Below, in pieces: positions 43,581 to 51,661 of a stretch of 64,000 nt of DNA. This DNA is from Plantactinospora endophytica. GTDB lineage: Bacteria; Actinomycetota; Actinomycetes; Mycobacteriales; Micromonosporaceae. Below the pieces are notes generated by a model that was not told the DNA's origin, did not search any database, and saw nothing but the letters and a program-made list of their open reading frames with translations. The stretch covers positions 248,001 to 312,000 of the forward strand of contig NZ_BONW01000013.1 in the NCBI RefSeq assembly GCF_016862915.1, given 5' to 3'. Both the position numbers and the translations under genes were made by a program. How positions within the stretch are numbered: position 1 is the stretch's first letter; every line of letters begins with the position of its first letter.

Positions 43581-44111
43581 ATGCGCGAAACCCCAGAAGA
43601 TCTCGAAGAGTTGCAGGCCCTGCTCGACGCCTCCCTCTCCGGCTCCGCCTCGCACCTCCGCTCGATCATCAACACCGAGCGCACACTGACCGCGGAGCAG
43701 CTCACCCAGGTACTCACCGGCATGTGCACCCTCGCCCTGTCCACGGTCACGGCCAAGGGCGAGCCACGGATCAGCGGGGTGGACGGGCACTTCCTGCACG
43801 GCAAGTGGTACTTCGGCACGGCGCGCGACGCCGTCAAGGCGCGCCACCTCGCGGCCCGGCCCGCCGTCAGCGCCGCACACATGCGCGGCGAGGACCTGGG
43901 CGTGTTCACACACGGCAAGGTGGAGATCCTCAACCCCCGGGACGGCGAGCCGGCCACGGGCTGGCCGGACGTGCTCGCGTACCTGAAGGACTTCTACGGC
44001 GACGACCTCTTCGACTGGGACAACGAGGTGGTCTACTACCGGCTGCATCCGCACTGGATGACCGTCTACGCCCCCGACCTCGGCAAGCTCACCGGGGCCT
44101 CCCGGTCCTGA
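43581..44111 (+). CDS. pyridoxamine 5'-phosphate oxidase-fold protein
   Basis: A 176-residue split-barrel flavin-binding-fold protein. The core is LTGMCTLALSTVTAKGEPRI, GHFLHGKWYFGTARDAVKAR and HLAARPAVSAAHMRGEDLGV, with FDWDNEVVYYRLHPHWMTVY at the C-terminus. This matches actinobacterial PNPOx-like proteins, several of which use F420, FMN or heme rather than making PLP, so vitamin B6 synthesis should not be assumed. AAGGA lies 6 nt before ATG 43581. It is 16 bp upstream of the UvrA-like gene and probably in one transcript. Confidence 0.87.
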   Translation: MRETPEDLEELQALLDASLSGSASHLRSIINTERTLTAEQLTQVLTGMCTLALSTVTAKGEPRISGVDGHFLHGKWYFGTARDAVKARHLAARPAVSAAHMRGEDLGVFTHGKVEILNPRDGEPATGWPDVLAYLKDFYGDDLFDWDNEVVYYRLHPHWMTVYAPDLGKLTGASRS

Positions 44112-44127
44112 TCCGCGACCCGGCATC

Positions 44128-46692
44128 GTGAGAGGTGAACGAAGGTTGACTGCATTCGTAGGGGACGTCGGAGGTGCCGGGAGCGGCACCATCGACGTGC
44201 TGGGGGCCCGTACCAACAACCTGCGGGACGTGTCCGTGAGCATTCCCAAGGGGCGGCTCGTCGCCTTCACCGGAGTGAGCGGCAGCGGCAAGACCTCGCT
44301 GGCCATCGACACCCTGCACAACGAAGCCCAGCTTCGGTACCTGGAGGGGCTTTCGCCGTTCGTCCGGCAGTACATCACGCAGCGCAACCGGCCCAAGGTC
44401 GACCGCATCCTGGGTCTCGGCGCGACGCTCGCGGTCGACCAGCGCCGTCTGAACCGCAACCCCCGCTCCACGGTCGCGACGATCACCGGCATCGACGGGC
44501 ACCTGGGACTGCTGTACTCCCGCCTTCCGGGAATCGGCGCGGACCCGGCGGCGGGCAGTGCGGACGGGTACCTGACGACCGGCCACTTCGACCGGAACTC
44601 GCCGGAGGGGAGCTGCGCGGACTGCCACGGGGTGGGCGGGCGCTGGCAGGCCCAGGAGGACCTGGTCATCACCAACCCGGAGCTTCCGCTCTTCGCGGGA
44701 GCGTCGCCCTGGTACGCGAAATGGCGGTCCGGGGAGCACGCGTTCGTACCGGCGCTCGCCGAGAAGCGCGGCGTGGACCTCGACCGGCCGTGGCAGTCGC
44801 TGCCCGAGGAGTTCCGGCACGGTGTGCTGTACGGCACGGGTGACGAGAAGATCGAGGCGACCGTCGACATACCGAACAAGAACGAGACGGCGTTGCTGAC
44901 CTACACCTCCAGCCAGCCGCTGCGGGGCGCGCTCGCCGAGGTGGAACGGGTGTTCGTGAACGCCCAGACGTCCAGCGCCAAGCAGCGGTACCTGCCGTAC
45001 ATGCGCAAGCGGCCCTGCGGCACCTGCGGCGGCAGCGGGTACGACGAGGTGGCCCGGTCCGTGCGGCTCGGCGGGCTGACCTACCCCGACCTGCTCGAAG
45101 TGGAGGTACGGGAGGTGCGCGCCTGGGCGCGGCGCGTGGCGGACGACCTGGGCACCCGGCAGCGCGAGGTGGGTGAGCCGCTGCTCCAGGATCTGGGCCG
45201 CAGGCTCGGAATCCTGGACCGGCTCGGCCTGGCCCACCTCCAACTGTCCCGGAGCGCGGCGACGCTGTCCGGGGGCGAGTTGCAGCGGACCCGGCTCGCC
45301 GCCCAGCTCAGCACGGAGCTGAGCGGCATCGTCTTCGTGCTGGACGAGCCTGGGACGGGGTTGCACCCGGCGGACAAGGCGCACCTGCTCGACGTCGCCC
45401 TGGAACTGCGCGAGGCCGGCAACACGGTGCTCCTCGTCGAGCACGACCCCGAGCTGATCGCCATGGCCGACTGGGTGATCGACATGGGGCCCGGCGCGGG
45501 CCGTCTTGGCGGCGAGGTACTGGTGTCGGGGCCGCCCGCCGACGTGGCCGCCGACCCGAGGTCGCTGACCGGGCGCTACCTGGCGGGTGCGGCGCCGCAG
45601 CTACGCCGGACCCGCCGTCCGGTCGCCCACGGCCGGCATCAGCACGTCGAGCCCGGCGACGACACCGGCTGGGTGGAGCTGCACGGACTGCGTGCCCACA
45701 ACGTGACCGCAGAGCTGGTGCGATTTCCCGCCGGTCGGCTCACCTGCCTGACCGGGGTGAGTGGGAGCGGCAAGAGCAGCCTGCTCGGTGCGCTCGGGGC
45801 AGGCGTGGCGGCTGCGCTGAACGGGACGGCGACCGACACGGTGCGGGAGGTGATCGGTATTGACGGGTTCAGTTGGGTCGCCGTCGTCGACCAGGAACCG
45901 CTCGGCCGGACGCCGCGGTCCAACCCGGCCACGTACAGCAAGGCGTTCGACATCGTCCGTAAGCTGTTCGCCGAGACCGAGGCGGCGTACCGGCGTGGCA
46001 TCACCGCCTCCTGGTTCAGCTTCAACACCGCCGGTGGCGGGCGCTGCGAGACCTGCACCGGTTACGGCCGCAAGCTTGTCGACATGCACTTCCTGCCGGA
46101 CGTGTGGGTGGTCTGCGACGCGTGTGAGGGCCGGCGCTACCAGCCGGAGGCTCTGGAGATCAGATATCAGGGGTTGGCCATCGACCAGGTGCTGGAGCTG
46201 ACCGTCGCCGAGGCCGTGGAGCGGTTCGCCGCGCCCCGGCAACTCGCGGAGACCCTCGGAGCCCTGCACCAGGTCGGGCTCGGCTATCTCCAACTCGGCC
46301 AGAGCGCCACGGAGTTGTCCGGCGGCGAGGCGCAGCGACTGAAGCTGGCCTCGGCGATCCAGCGCGGTGCGGCGAGCCGCAAGGCCGGCCTCGTCGTTCT
46401 CGACGAGCCCGTCTCGGGTCTGCACCCGTCCGACGTCCAGCGTGTGGTGGACGCGCTCGACGTGCTGCTCGACTCGGGCAACACCGTCGTCGTGGCCGAA
46501 CACCACATCCCCGTCGCCGCGTCGGCGGACTGGGTGATCGACCTGGGGCCGGGAGCTGGTCCGGACGGGGGTGCGGTGGTCGCGGAGGGCACCCCGGACG
46601 CGGTCGCGACGGCGGACACCCCGACCGCCGGTTTCTTCCGGCGGTACGCGGCGGGCCTGCCGCTCCTGGAGGTGCGGCAGGGTGTGCGGTGA
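44128..46692 (+). CDS. UvrA-like ABC ATPase (UvrA2/DrrC type)
   Basis: An 854-residue twin-cassette ATPase. The first Walker A is FTGVSGSGKTSLAIDTLHNE near residue 49 and the second LTGVSGSGKSSLLGALGAGV near 544. Signatures are LSGGELQRTRLAAQLSTEL and LSGGEAQRLKLASAIQRG. Zinc-finger cysteine pairs are CADCHGVGG, CGTCGGSGY, CETCTGYGRK and CDACEGRRY. It is about 100 residues shorter than UvrA and belongs to the UvrA2/DrrC group, which in antibiotic producers protects DNA or removes bound drugs. A GTG at 44128 is used; a TTG at 44146 is possible. No UvrB/C genes are nearby. Confidence 0.92.
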   Translation: MRGERRLTAFVGDVGGAGSGTIDVLGARTNNLRDVSVSIPKGRLVAFTGVSGSGKTSLAIDTLHNEAQLRYLEGLSPFVRQYITQRNRPKVDRILGLGATLAVDQRRLNRNPRSTVATITGIDGHLGLLYSRLPGIGADPAAGSADGYLTTGHFDRNSPEGSCADCHGVGGRWQAQEDLVITNPELPLFAGASPWYAKWRSGEHAFVPALAEKRGVDLDRPWQSLPEEFRHGVLYGTGDEKIEATVDIPNKNETALLTYTSSQPLRGALAEVERVFVNAQTSSAKQRYLPYMRKRPCGTCGGSGYDEVARSVRLGGLTYPDLLEVEVREVRAWARRVADDLGTRQREVGEPLLQDLGRRLGILDRLGLAHLQLSRSAATLSGGELQRTRLAAQLSTELSGIVFVLDEPGTGLHPADKAHLLDVALELREAGNTVLLVEHDPELIAMADWVIDMGPGAGRLGGEVLVSGPPADVAADPRSLTGRYLAGAAPQLRRTRRPVAHGRHQHVEPGDDTGWVELHGLRAHNVTAELVRFPAGRLTCLTGVSGSGKSSLLGALGAGVAAALNGTATDTVREVIGIDGFSWVAVVDQEPLGRTPRSNPATYSKAFDIVRKLFAETEAAYRRGITASWFSFNTAGGGRCETCTGYGRKLVDMHFLPDVWVVCDACEGRRYQPEALEIRYQGLAIDQVLELTVAEAVERFAAPRQLAETLGALHQVGLGYLQLGQSATELSGGEAQRLKLASAIQRGAASRKAGLVVLDEPVSGLHPSDVQRVVDALDVLLDSGNTVVVAEHHIPVAASADWVIDLGPGAGPDGGAVVAEGTPDAVATADTPTAGFFRRYAAGLPLLEVRQGVR

Positions 46693-46711
46693 CCGGCCCA
46701 GGTCGCCAAAA

Positions 46712-46753
46712 CACGAGGGACATGACGCGCCGTCCCGCGTCACGTCCCTCGTG
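46712..46753. terminator. bidirectional hairpin between uvrA-like and formate dehydrogenase genes
   Basis: An 18-bp stem with one A-C mismatch (CACGAGGGAC...GTCCCTCGTG) and a 6-nt loop, between two convergent genes. Confidence 0.8.
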
Positions 46754-46844
46754 CTGGCAGTACCGGCATTCCACGACACCGACGGACCAGGTCGACACCG
46801 CCGCTCCCGGGCCGGTGTCCTGATCGGACTTCCGGCCCGCTCGG

Positions 46845-48020
46845 CTACCGTGCCGGCGTGGAGGTGTTGGTCGAGTACGAGTGTGAGCCGGTGCCGGCGA
46901 GTCCGCCCTTGTCGACGATGAGGTACTCGTCGCGGATCGGGGCGCCGTCGAGCCAGGACTCGAGGATCTCCCGGGTACCGGCGGCGTAGCGGGCCTGGGC
47001 GGAGAGCGACGAGCCGGAGATGTGCGGGGTCATTCCCTGGTGCGGCATGGTCCGCCAGGGGTGGTCCGGCGGGGCGGGTTGGGGGTACCAGACGTCTCCG
47101 GCGTACCCGGCGAGTTGGCCGCTGCGCAGGGCGCGGTCGACGGCGTCGCGGTCGCAGATCTTCGCCCGGGCGGTGTTGACCAGGTACGCGCCGCGCTTCA
47201 TGCTGCCGATCAGTTTGTCGTCGAAGAGTCCTTCGGTTTCCGGGTGCAGCGGTGCGTTGACGGTGACGACGTCGCAGTGCGGCACCATCTCCGCCGCGCT
47301 GGCGTGGAAGGTGAGCCCGAGTTCCTCCTCGACCGCCCGGGGCAGCCGGTGCCGGTCGGTGTAGTGCAGTCGTACGTCGAACGGCTTGAGCCGGCGCAGT
47401 ACGGCGAGTCCGATCCGGCCGGCGGCGACGGTGCCGACCTGCATCCCTTCGACGTCGTAGGAGCGGGCGACGCAGTCGGCGATGTTCCAGCCGCCGTCGG
47501 TGGCGATGCGGTGTGCGGGCAGGTAGTTGCGGACCAGTCCGAGGATCATCATGACCACGTGTTCGGCGACGCTGATGCTGTTGCAGTAGGTGACCTCGGC
47601 GACGGTGACGTTGTGCGCGATCGCGGCGTCGAGGTCGACGTGGTCGGAGCCGATGCCGGCGGTTATCGCGAGTTTGAGGTTGCGGGCCTTCGCGATCCGT
47701 TCGGCGGTGAGGTACGCCGGCCAGAACGGCTGGGAGATGACCACGTCGGCGTCGGGAAGTTCCCGGTCGAAGGCCGAGTCGGGACCTTCCTTGTCGGAGG
47801 TGACGACCAGGGTGTGCCCGCGCTGTTCGAGGAAGCGGCGTAGTCCGAGTTCGCCGGAGACGCTGCCGAGCAGGTGGCCGGGGGTGAAGTCGATTCCCTG
47901 CGGGGTCGGGGTGGACTGGCCGCCGGGGTAGTGGTCGATGCGTGGCAGGTCGTCCCGGGCGTAGGAGGTGGGGTAGCCGTCGACGGGGTCGTCGTAGAGC
48001 ACGCAGAGGATTTTCGCCAT
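46845..48020 (-). CDS. fdh: NAD-dependent formate dehydrogenase
   Basis: A 391-residue soluble D-hydroxyacid-dehydrogenase-family enzyme that oxidises formate to CO2 with reduction of NAD+. Diagnostic formate dehydrogenase stretches are DHYPGGQSTPTPQGIDFTPG, VISQPFWPAYLTAERI (the PFWP substrate loop), AITAGIGSDHVDLDAA and VTYCNSISVAEHVVMMIL. The NAD turn is GTVAAGRIGLAVLRRL, the catalytic arginine lies in LVNTARAKICDRDAV and the histidine in MTPHISGSSLSAQ. The start is the ATG at 48020 (GGAG about 8 nt upstream), where the conserved MAKILCVLYDDP begins. Divergent from the hydrogenase operon across a 203-bp region, so both electron-donor systems may be co-regulated. Confidence 0.95.
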   Translation of the reverse strand: MAKILCVLYDDPVDGYPTSYARDDLPRIDHYPGGQSTPTPQGIDFTPGHLLGSVSGELGLRRFLEQRGHTLVVTSDKEGPDSAFDRELPDADVVISQPFWPAYLTAERIAKARNLKLAITAGIGSDHVDLDAAIAHNVTVAEVTYCNSISVAEHVVMMILGLVRNYLPAHRIATDGGWNIADCVARSYDVEGMQVGTVAAGRIGLAVLRRLKPFDVRLHYTDRHRLPRAVEEELGLTFHASAAEMVPHCDVVTVNAPLHPETEGLFDDKLIGSMKRGAYLVNTARAKICDRDAVDRALRSGQLAGYAGDVWYPQPAPPDHPWRTMPHQGMTPHISGSSLSAQARYAAGTREILESWLDGAPIRDEYLIVDKGGLAGTGSHSYSTNTSTPAR

Positions 48021-48046
48021 GGGTTCGGCTCCGATTCGCTGGCGGG

Positions 48047-48062
48047 ATGTTGTATACAGCAT
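48047..48062. promoter_or_regulatory. 16-bp palindrome upstream of formate dehydrogenase
   Basis: ATGTTGTATACAGCAT has the perfect core TGTATACA and nearly matching flanks. It is of the TTGTATACAA type bound by GntR/FCD regulators, and lies 27 bp before the formate dehydrogenase start. No GntR gene is in the window. Confidence 0.5.
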
Positions 48063-48096
48063 TCCGTCGACGCAATCGGGGGTCAAAATGAAACTC

Positions 48097-48162
48097 GCTA
48101 TCACGAGATAGCCGCAGGCTATCTCCGGCCACCTGAGGGAATCAGGGCATTCGCCCGCTATC
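48097..48162. promoter_or_regulatory. cluster of four GCTATC elements in the fdh/hydrogenase intergenic region
   Basis: GCTATC occurs at 48097-48102, 48118-48123 and 48157-48162, and its complement GATAGC at 48107-48112. Two overlapping dyads result: GCTATC-ACGA-GATAGC and the longer perfect GAGATAGCC-GCA-GGCTATCTC (48105-48125). In a divergent promoter region this is best explained as an operator array. Confidence 0.55.
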
Positions 48163-48223
48163 CCGGGACGACGCTGATAGGAAGGAACCGGTAGCCGAAA
48201 CCGACATAGCGGGCGGAACTGAC

Positions 48224-49270
48224 GTGACCGGAACTGCGCAGGGCACAGGCATCGACGAGATCCACATCCTGTGGACCTCGGAGGGCATGAGCTGTGACGG
48301 TGACTCGGTCTCCGTCACGGCGGCGACGTTGCCGAGCGTGGAGGACGTGGTCCTCGGCCTGGTACCCGGCCTGCCCAAGGTGCATCTGCACAACAAGTTG
48401 CTGGCGGTGGAGACCGGCGCCGGGTTCATGGCGGCCTTCCACCAGGCCGCCCGGGGCGAGCTGGGGCCGTTCATCCTGGTGATGGAGGGGTCGATCCCCA
48501 ACGAGAAGATCAACGGGGACGGCTACTGGACCGCGATGGGCAACGATCCGGTGACCGGCGAGCCGATCACCGTGAACGAGTGGCTCGACCGGCTGGCCCC
48601 GAAGGCGTGGGCGGTGCTGGCCATCGGCACCTGCGCGACGTACGGCGGCATCCACGCGATGGCCGGCAACCCCACCGGCTGCATGGGTCTGGCCGACTAC
48701 CTCGGACCGGACTTCCGGTCGGCGGGCGGGCTGCCGATCGTCAACGTACCGGGCTGCCCGGTACAGCCGGACAACTTCATGGAGACCCTGACCTGGCTGC
48801 TGTACCAGGCCGCCGGGCTGGCCCCGACGATCCCGCTCGACCAGCAGCTCCGGCCGACCTGGCTGTTCGGCAAGACGGTGCACGAGAGCTGCGACCGGGC
48901 CGGCTACTACGAGCAGGGCGACTTCGCCCGGGACTACAACTCGCCCAAGTGCCAGGTACGGATCGGCTGCTGGGGGCCGGTGGTCAACTGCAACGTACCG
49001 AAACGCGGCTGGATGGACGGGATCGGCGGCTGTCCCAACGTCGGCGGGATCTGCATCGGCTGCACCATGCCGGGATTCCCGGACAAGTTCATGCCGTTCA
49101 TGGACGAACCACCGGGCGCGACCCTCTCCTCGGTCGCGTCCGCCACCTACGGGTCGCTGATCCGTCGGCTGCGCGGCATCACCAACCACGCGGTCAACAA
49201 GGAACCGAAATGGCACCACAACCGCCCCGAGCTGACCAGCGGGTACCAGCCGCGCTGGCCGAGGACGTAG
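48224..49270 (+). CDS. hhyS: group 1h [NiFe]-hydrogenase small subunit
   Basis: A 348-residue electron-transfer subunit carrying the iron-sulfur chain that takes electrons from the NiFe site. The proximal-cluster motif reads TSEGMSCDGDSVSVT, with C24-x-x-D27: aspartate replaces the usual second cysteine, as known for actinobacterial-type hydrogenases with a 3Cys-1Asp cluster. AIGTCATYGGIHAMAGNPTG and VNVPGCPVQPDNFMETL supply further ligands. The C-terminal half has ESCDRAGYYEQGD, IGCWGPVVNC and CPNVGGICIGCTMPGFPDKF for the medial and distal clusters. There is no twin-arginine signal, consistent with a cytoplasmic or cytoplasm-facing enzyme. First gene of the operon; GTG start. Confidence 0.96.
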   Translation: MTGTAQGTGIDEIHILWTSEGMSCDGDSVSVTAATLPSVEDVVLGLVPGLPKVHLHNKLLAVETGAGFMAAFHQAARGELGPFILVMEGSIPNEKINGDGYWTAMGNDPVTGEPITVNEWLDRLAPKAWAVLAIGTCATYGGIHAMAGNPTGCMGLADYLGPDFRSAGGLPIVNVPGCPVQPDNFMETLTWLLYQAAGLAPTIPLDQQLRPTWLFGKTVHESCDRAGYYEQGDFARDYNSPKCQVRIGCWGPVVNCNVPKRGWMDGIGGCPNVGGICIGCTMPGFPDKFMPFMDEPPGATLSSVASATYGSLIRRLRGITNHAVNKEPKWHHNRPELTSGYQPRWPRT

Positions 49271-49301
49271 ACCGCCCGGGATCGGGTCAGGAAGGCACGG
49301 C

Positions 49302-51095
49302 ATGGCTCTGCAACAGGAGACCGAGCAGGAGTCCCGCGAACTCGTCGAGATGTCCTGGGACCCGATCACCCGGATCGTCGGCAACCTCGGCATCTACACC
49401 AAGATCGACTTTCGGAACCGCGAGGTGGTCGAGTGCAAGAGCACCTCGTCGATCTTCCGGGGCTACGGCGTGTTCATGCGCGGCAAGGACCCCCGGGACG
49501 CGCACTTCATCACCAGCCGGATCTGCGGCATCTGCGGGGACAACCACGCCACCTGCTCGATCTACGCGCAGAACATGGCGTACGGGATCAAGACCCCGCC
49601 GCTCGGTGAATGGATCATCAACCTGGGCGAGGCCGCCGAGTTCATGTTCGACCACGTCCTCTACCAGGACAACCTGGTGTTCGTGGACTACTGCGAGCAG
49701 ATCGTCAAGGAGACCAACCCGAGCCTGCTGCGCCGGGCCGAGACCACCGAGGCGCCGCGCGGGAACGTCCACGGGCTGCGGACTATCGCGGACATCATGC
49801 GGGCGTTCAACCCGTTCACCGGCTCCATGTACCGCGAGGCGCTCCAGATGAGCCGGCTGACCCGGGAGATGTTCTGCCTGATGGAGGGGCGGCACGTCCA
49901 CCCGTCGACGCTCTATCCCGGCGGGGTCGGCACGGTCGCCACACCGCAGCTCTTCACCGACTACCTGGTACGGCTGCTGAAGGTCCTCGACTTCGTCAAG
50001 AAGGCCGTCCCGATGAACGACGACCTCTTCGACTTCTTCTACGAGGCGCTGCCCGGCTACGAGGAGGTCGGCCGGCGCCGGATCATGCTCGGCTGCTGGG
50101 GCGCCTTCCAGAACCCGGCGGTGGTGAACTACGACTACCGGCACATGGACGAGTGGGGCAAGGCGATGTTCGTCTCGCCCGGCATCGTGCTGGACGGCGC
50201 GCTGCGCACCACCAACCTGGTCGACATCAACCTCGGCATCCGGATCCTGCTCGGCAGTTCGTACTACGACGACTGGCAGGGCGAGGAGACGTTCGTCGAA
50301 CGCGATCCGCTCGGCAACCCGGTCGACAAGCGCCACCCGTGGAACCAGACCACGCTGCCCAAGCCGCAGAAGCGGGACCTGGAGAACGGCAACTACAGCT
50401 GGGTGATGAGCCCGCGCTGGTTCGACGACCGCTCCCAGCAGCACCTGGCGCTGGACACCGGGGGCGGCCCGCTCGCCCGGCTCTGGTCCACCGCGCTGGC
50501 CGGCACTGTCGACACCGGTACGGTCCGGGCCACCGGGGACAGCGTCGAGATCAACCTGCCGAAGAGCGCGGCGTTCCCCGAGATGCAACTCGAATGGAAG
50601 ATCCCGAAGTGGGCCAACACCATCGAACGCAACCGGGCCCGGATCTACTTCGTCGCCTACTCGGCCGCGATGGCCGTGTACTTCGTCGAACAGGCGCTGG
50701 CCGAGGTCCGGGCCGGCCGGACGAAGGTGTTCACCGACTTCGAGGTACCGGAGGAGGGCATCGGCTGCGGCTTCCACGAGGCGGTACGCGGCCTGCTCTC
50801 GCACCACATGGTGATCCGGGACGGCAAGATCGCCAACTACCACCCGTACCCGCCGACGCCGTGGAACGCCAGCCCTCGCGACAGCTACGGCACCCCGGGT
50901 CCGTACGAGGACGCCGTGCAGGGTACCCAGATCTTCGAGGAGAACGGGCCGGAGAACTTCAAGGGCATCGACATCATGCGTACGGTGCGCAGCTTCGATC
51001 CCTGCCTGCCGTGCGGCGTGCACATGTACCTCGGCGACGGCCAGGTCCTCAAACGGCTGCACTCGCCCACCCTCGGCACCAGCGTCCCCGGCTGA
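49302..51095 (+). CDS. hhyL: group 1h [NiFe]-hydrogenase large (catalytic) subunit
   Basis: A 597-residue catalytic subunit. The L1 motif RICGICGDNHATC (C75, C78) and L2 motif DPCLPCGVH (C568, C571) provide the four cysteines of the Ni-Fe(CN)2CO site. SWDPITRIVGNLGIYTKIDF near the start is conserved in large subunits. After H574 of L2 there are 23 more residues (MYLGDGQVLK... to the end), the C-terminal peptide that the maturation protease should remove once nickel is in place. Group 1h enzymes oxidise atmospheric H2 and feed the aerobic respiratory chain during starvation in actinobacteria. It lies 31 bp after hhyS. Confidence 0.97.
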   Translation: MALQQETEQESRELVEMSWDPITRIVGNLGIYTKIDFRNREVVECKSTSSIFRGYGVFMRGKDPRDAHFITSRICGICGDNHATCSIYAQNMAYGIKTPPLGEWIINLGEAAEFMFDHVLYQDNLVFVDYCEQIVKETNPSLLRRAETTEAPRGNVHGLRTIADIMRAFNPFTGSMYREALQMSRLTREMFCLMEGRHVHPSTLYPGGVGTVATPQLFTDYLVRLLKVLDFVKKAVPMNDDLFDFFYEALPGYEEVGRRRIMLGCWGAFQNPAVVNYDYRHMDEWGKAMFVSPGIVLDGALRTTNLVDINLGIRILLGSSYYDDWQGEETFVERDPLGNPVDKRHPWNQTTLPKPQKRDLENGNYSWVMSPRWFDDRSQQHLALDTGGGPLARLWSTALAGTVDTGTVRATGDSVEINLPKSAAFPEMQLEWKIPKWANTIERNRARIYFVAYSAAMAVYFVEQALAEVRAGRTKVFTDFEVPEEGIGCGFHEAVRGLLSHHMVIRDGKIANYHPYPPTPWNASPRDSYGTPGPYEDAVQGTQIFEENGPENFKGIDIMRTVRSFDPCLPCGVHMYLGDGQVLKRLHSPTLGTSVPG

Positions 51096-51103
51096 GTACG
51101 ACG

Positions 51104-51661
51104 ATGACACTGACCGACCGGGCCGCGACAGAGCTGGTCGACCGGGCCGAGGGACTGCTGGAACGGGTCGCGTCCGGAGCCGACCCGGCGCTGCGGGCGG
51201 ACGCGGTCGAACTGGTCCGGGCGCTGCTGGAACTCTACGGCGAGGGACTGGCCCGGATCATCGCGACGGCGGTCCGGGCCGGCGGCGACGACCTCGTCAC
51301 GGAACTCGCCGCCGACGGCCTGGTCGCACATCTTCTGCTGCTGCACGGGCTGCACCCGGTGGAGACCGCCACCCGGGTCGCCGACGCGGTCCGGACCTGG
51401 TCCCGCGCCAGCGGGGTACCGGCCGAACTGCTCGACGTGGCCGGCGACACCGTCCGGTTGCGGCTGCCGGCCGCCGGCACCGGCTGCGGGTCCTCCACCG
51501 CCGCCGGCCTGGCGGAGGCGGTCCGGGCGGCGGCTCCGGAGATCGCCCACGTCGACGTCGAGCAGTCCCGGCCGGCACCGGCGCTGATCCCGGTCGGCAG
51601 CCTTCGGCGGCATCGGCACGGCGACGACCAGCCGGCGGCACCGGTCGGGACGGACCGATGA
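51104..51661 (+). CDS. NifU-like hydrogenase-associated protein
   Basis: A 185-residue protein. The helical N-terminal part ends in VAHLLLLHGLHPVETATRVA, a segment typical of the NifU-like proteins found next to group 1h hydrogenases. A NifU C-terminal-like domain follows (DVAGDTVRLRLPAAGTGCGS, APEIAHVDVEQ). In NifU this loop is CxxC and holds an iron-sulfur cluster; here it reads GTGCGSS and the protein has only this one cysteine. It therefore cannot bind a cluster as a NifU monomer normally does, but could bridge one in a dimer. Starts 8 bp after hhyL; overlaps the next gene by 4 bp. Confidence 0.85.
   Translation: MTLTDRAATELVDRAEGLLERVASGADPALRADAVELVRALLELYGEGLARIIATAVRAGGDDLVTELAADGLVAHLLLLHGLHPVETATRVADAVRTWSRASGVPAELLDVAGDTVRLRLPAAGTGCGSSTAAGLAEAVRAAAPEIAHVDVEQSRPAPALIPVGSLRRHRHGDDQPAAPVGTDR

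Noticed and set aside
44128-46692. UvrA-like protein as the housekeeping UvrA
   Set aside because: It is about 100 residues shorter, and has the UvrA2/DrrC arrangement without other uvr genes nearby.
48105-48125. GAGATAGCC-GCA-GGCTATCTC dyad considered as a terminator
   Set aside because: It lies between divergent start codons, has no U-tract, and shares its half-site with other copies nearby, which fits an operator better.
45601-48132. Very long open frame on the minus strand, antisense to uvrA-like and overlapping formate dehydrogenase
   Set aside because: Its translation is low-complexity, rich in R, G and P, with no motif; it is a by-product of high GC content opposite real genes.
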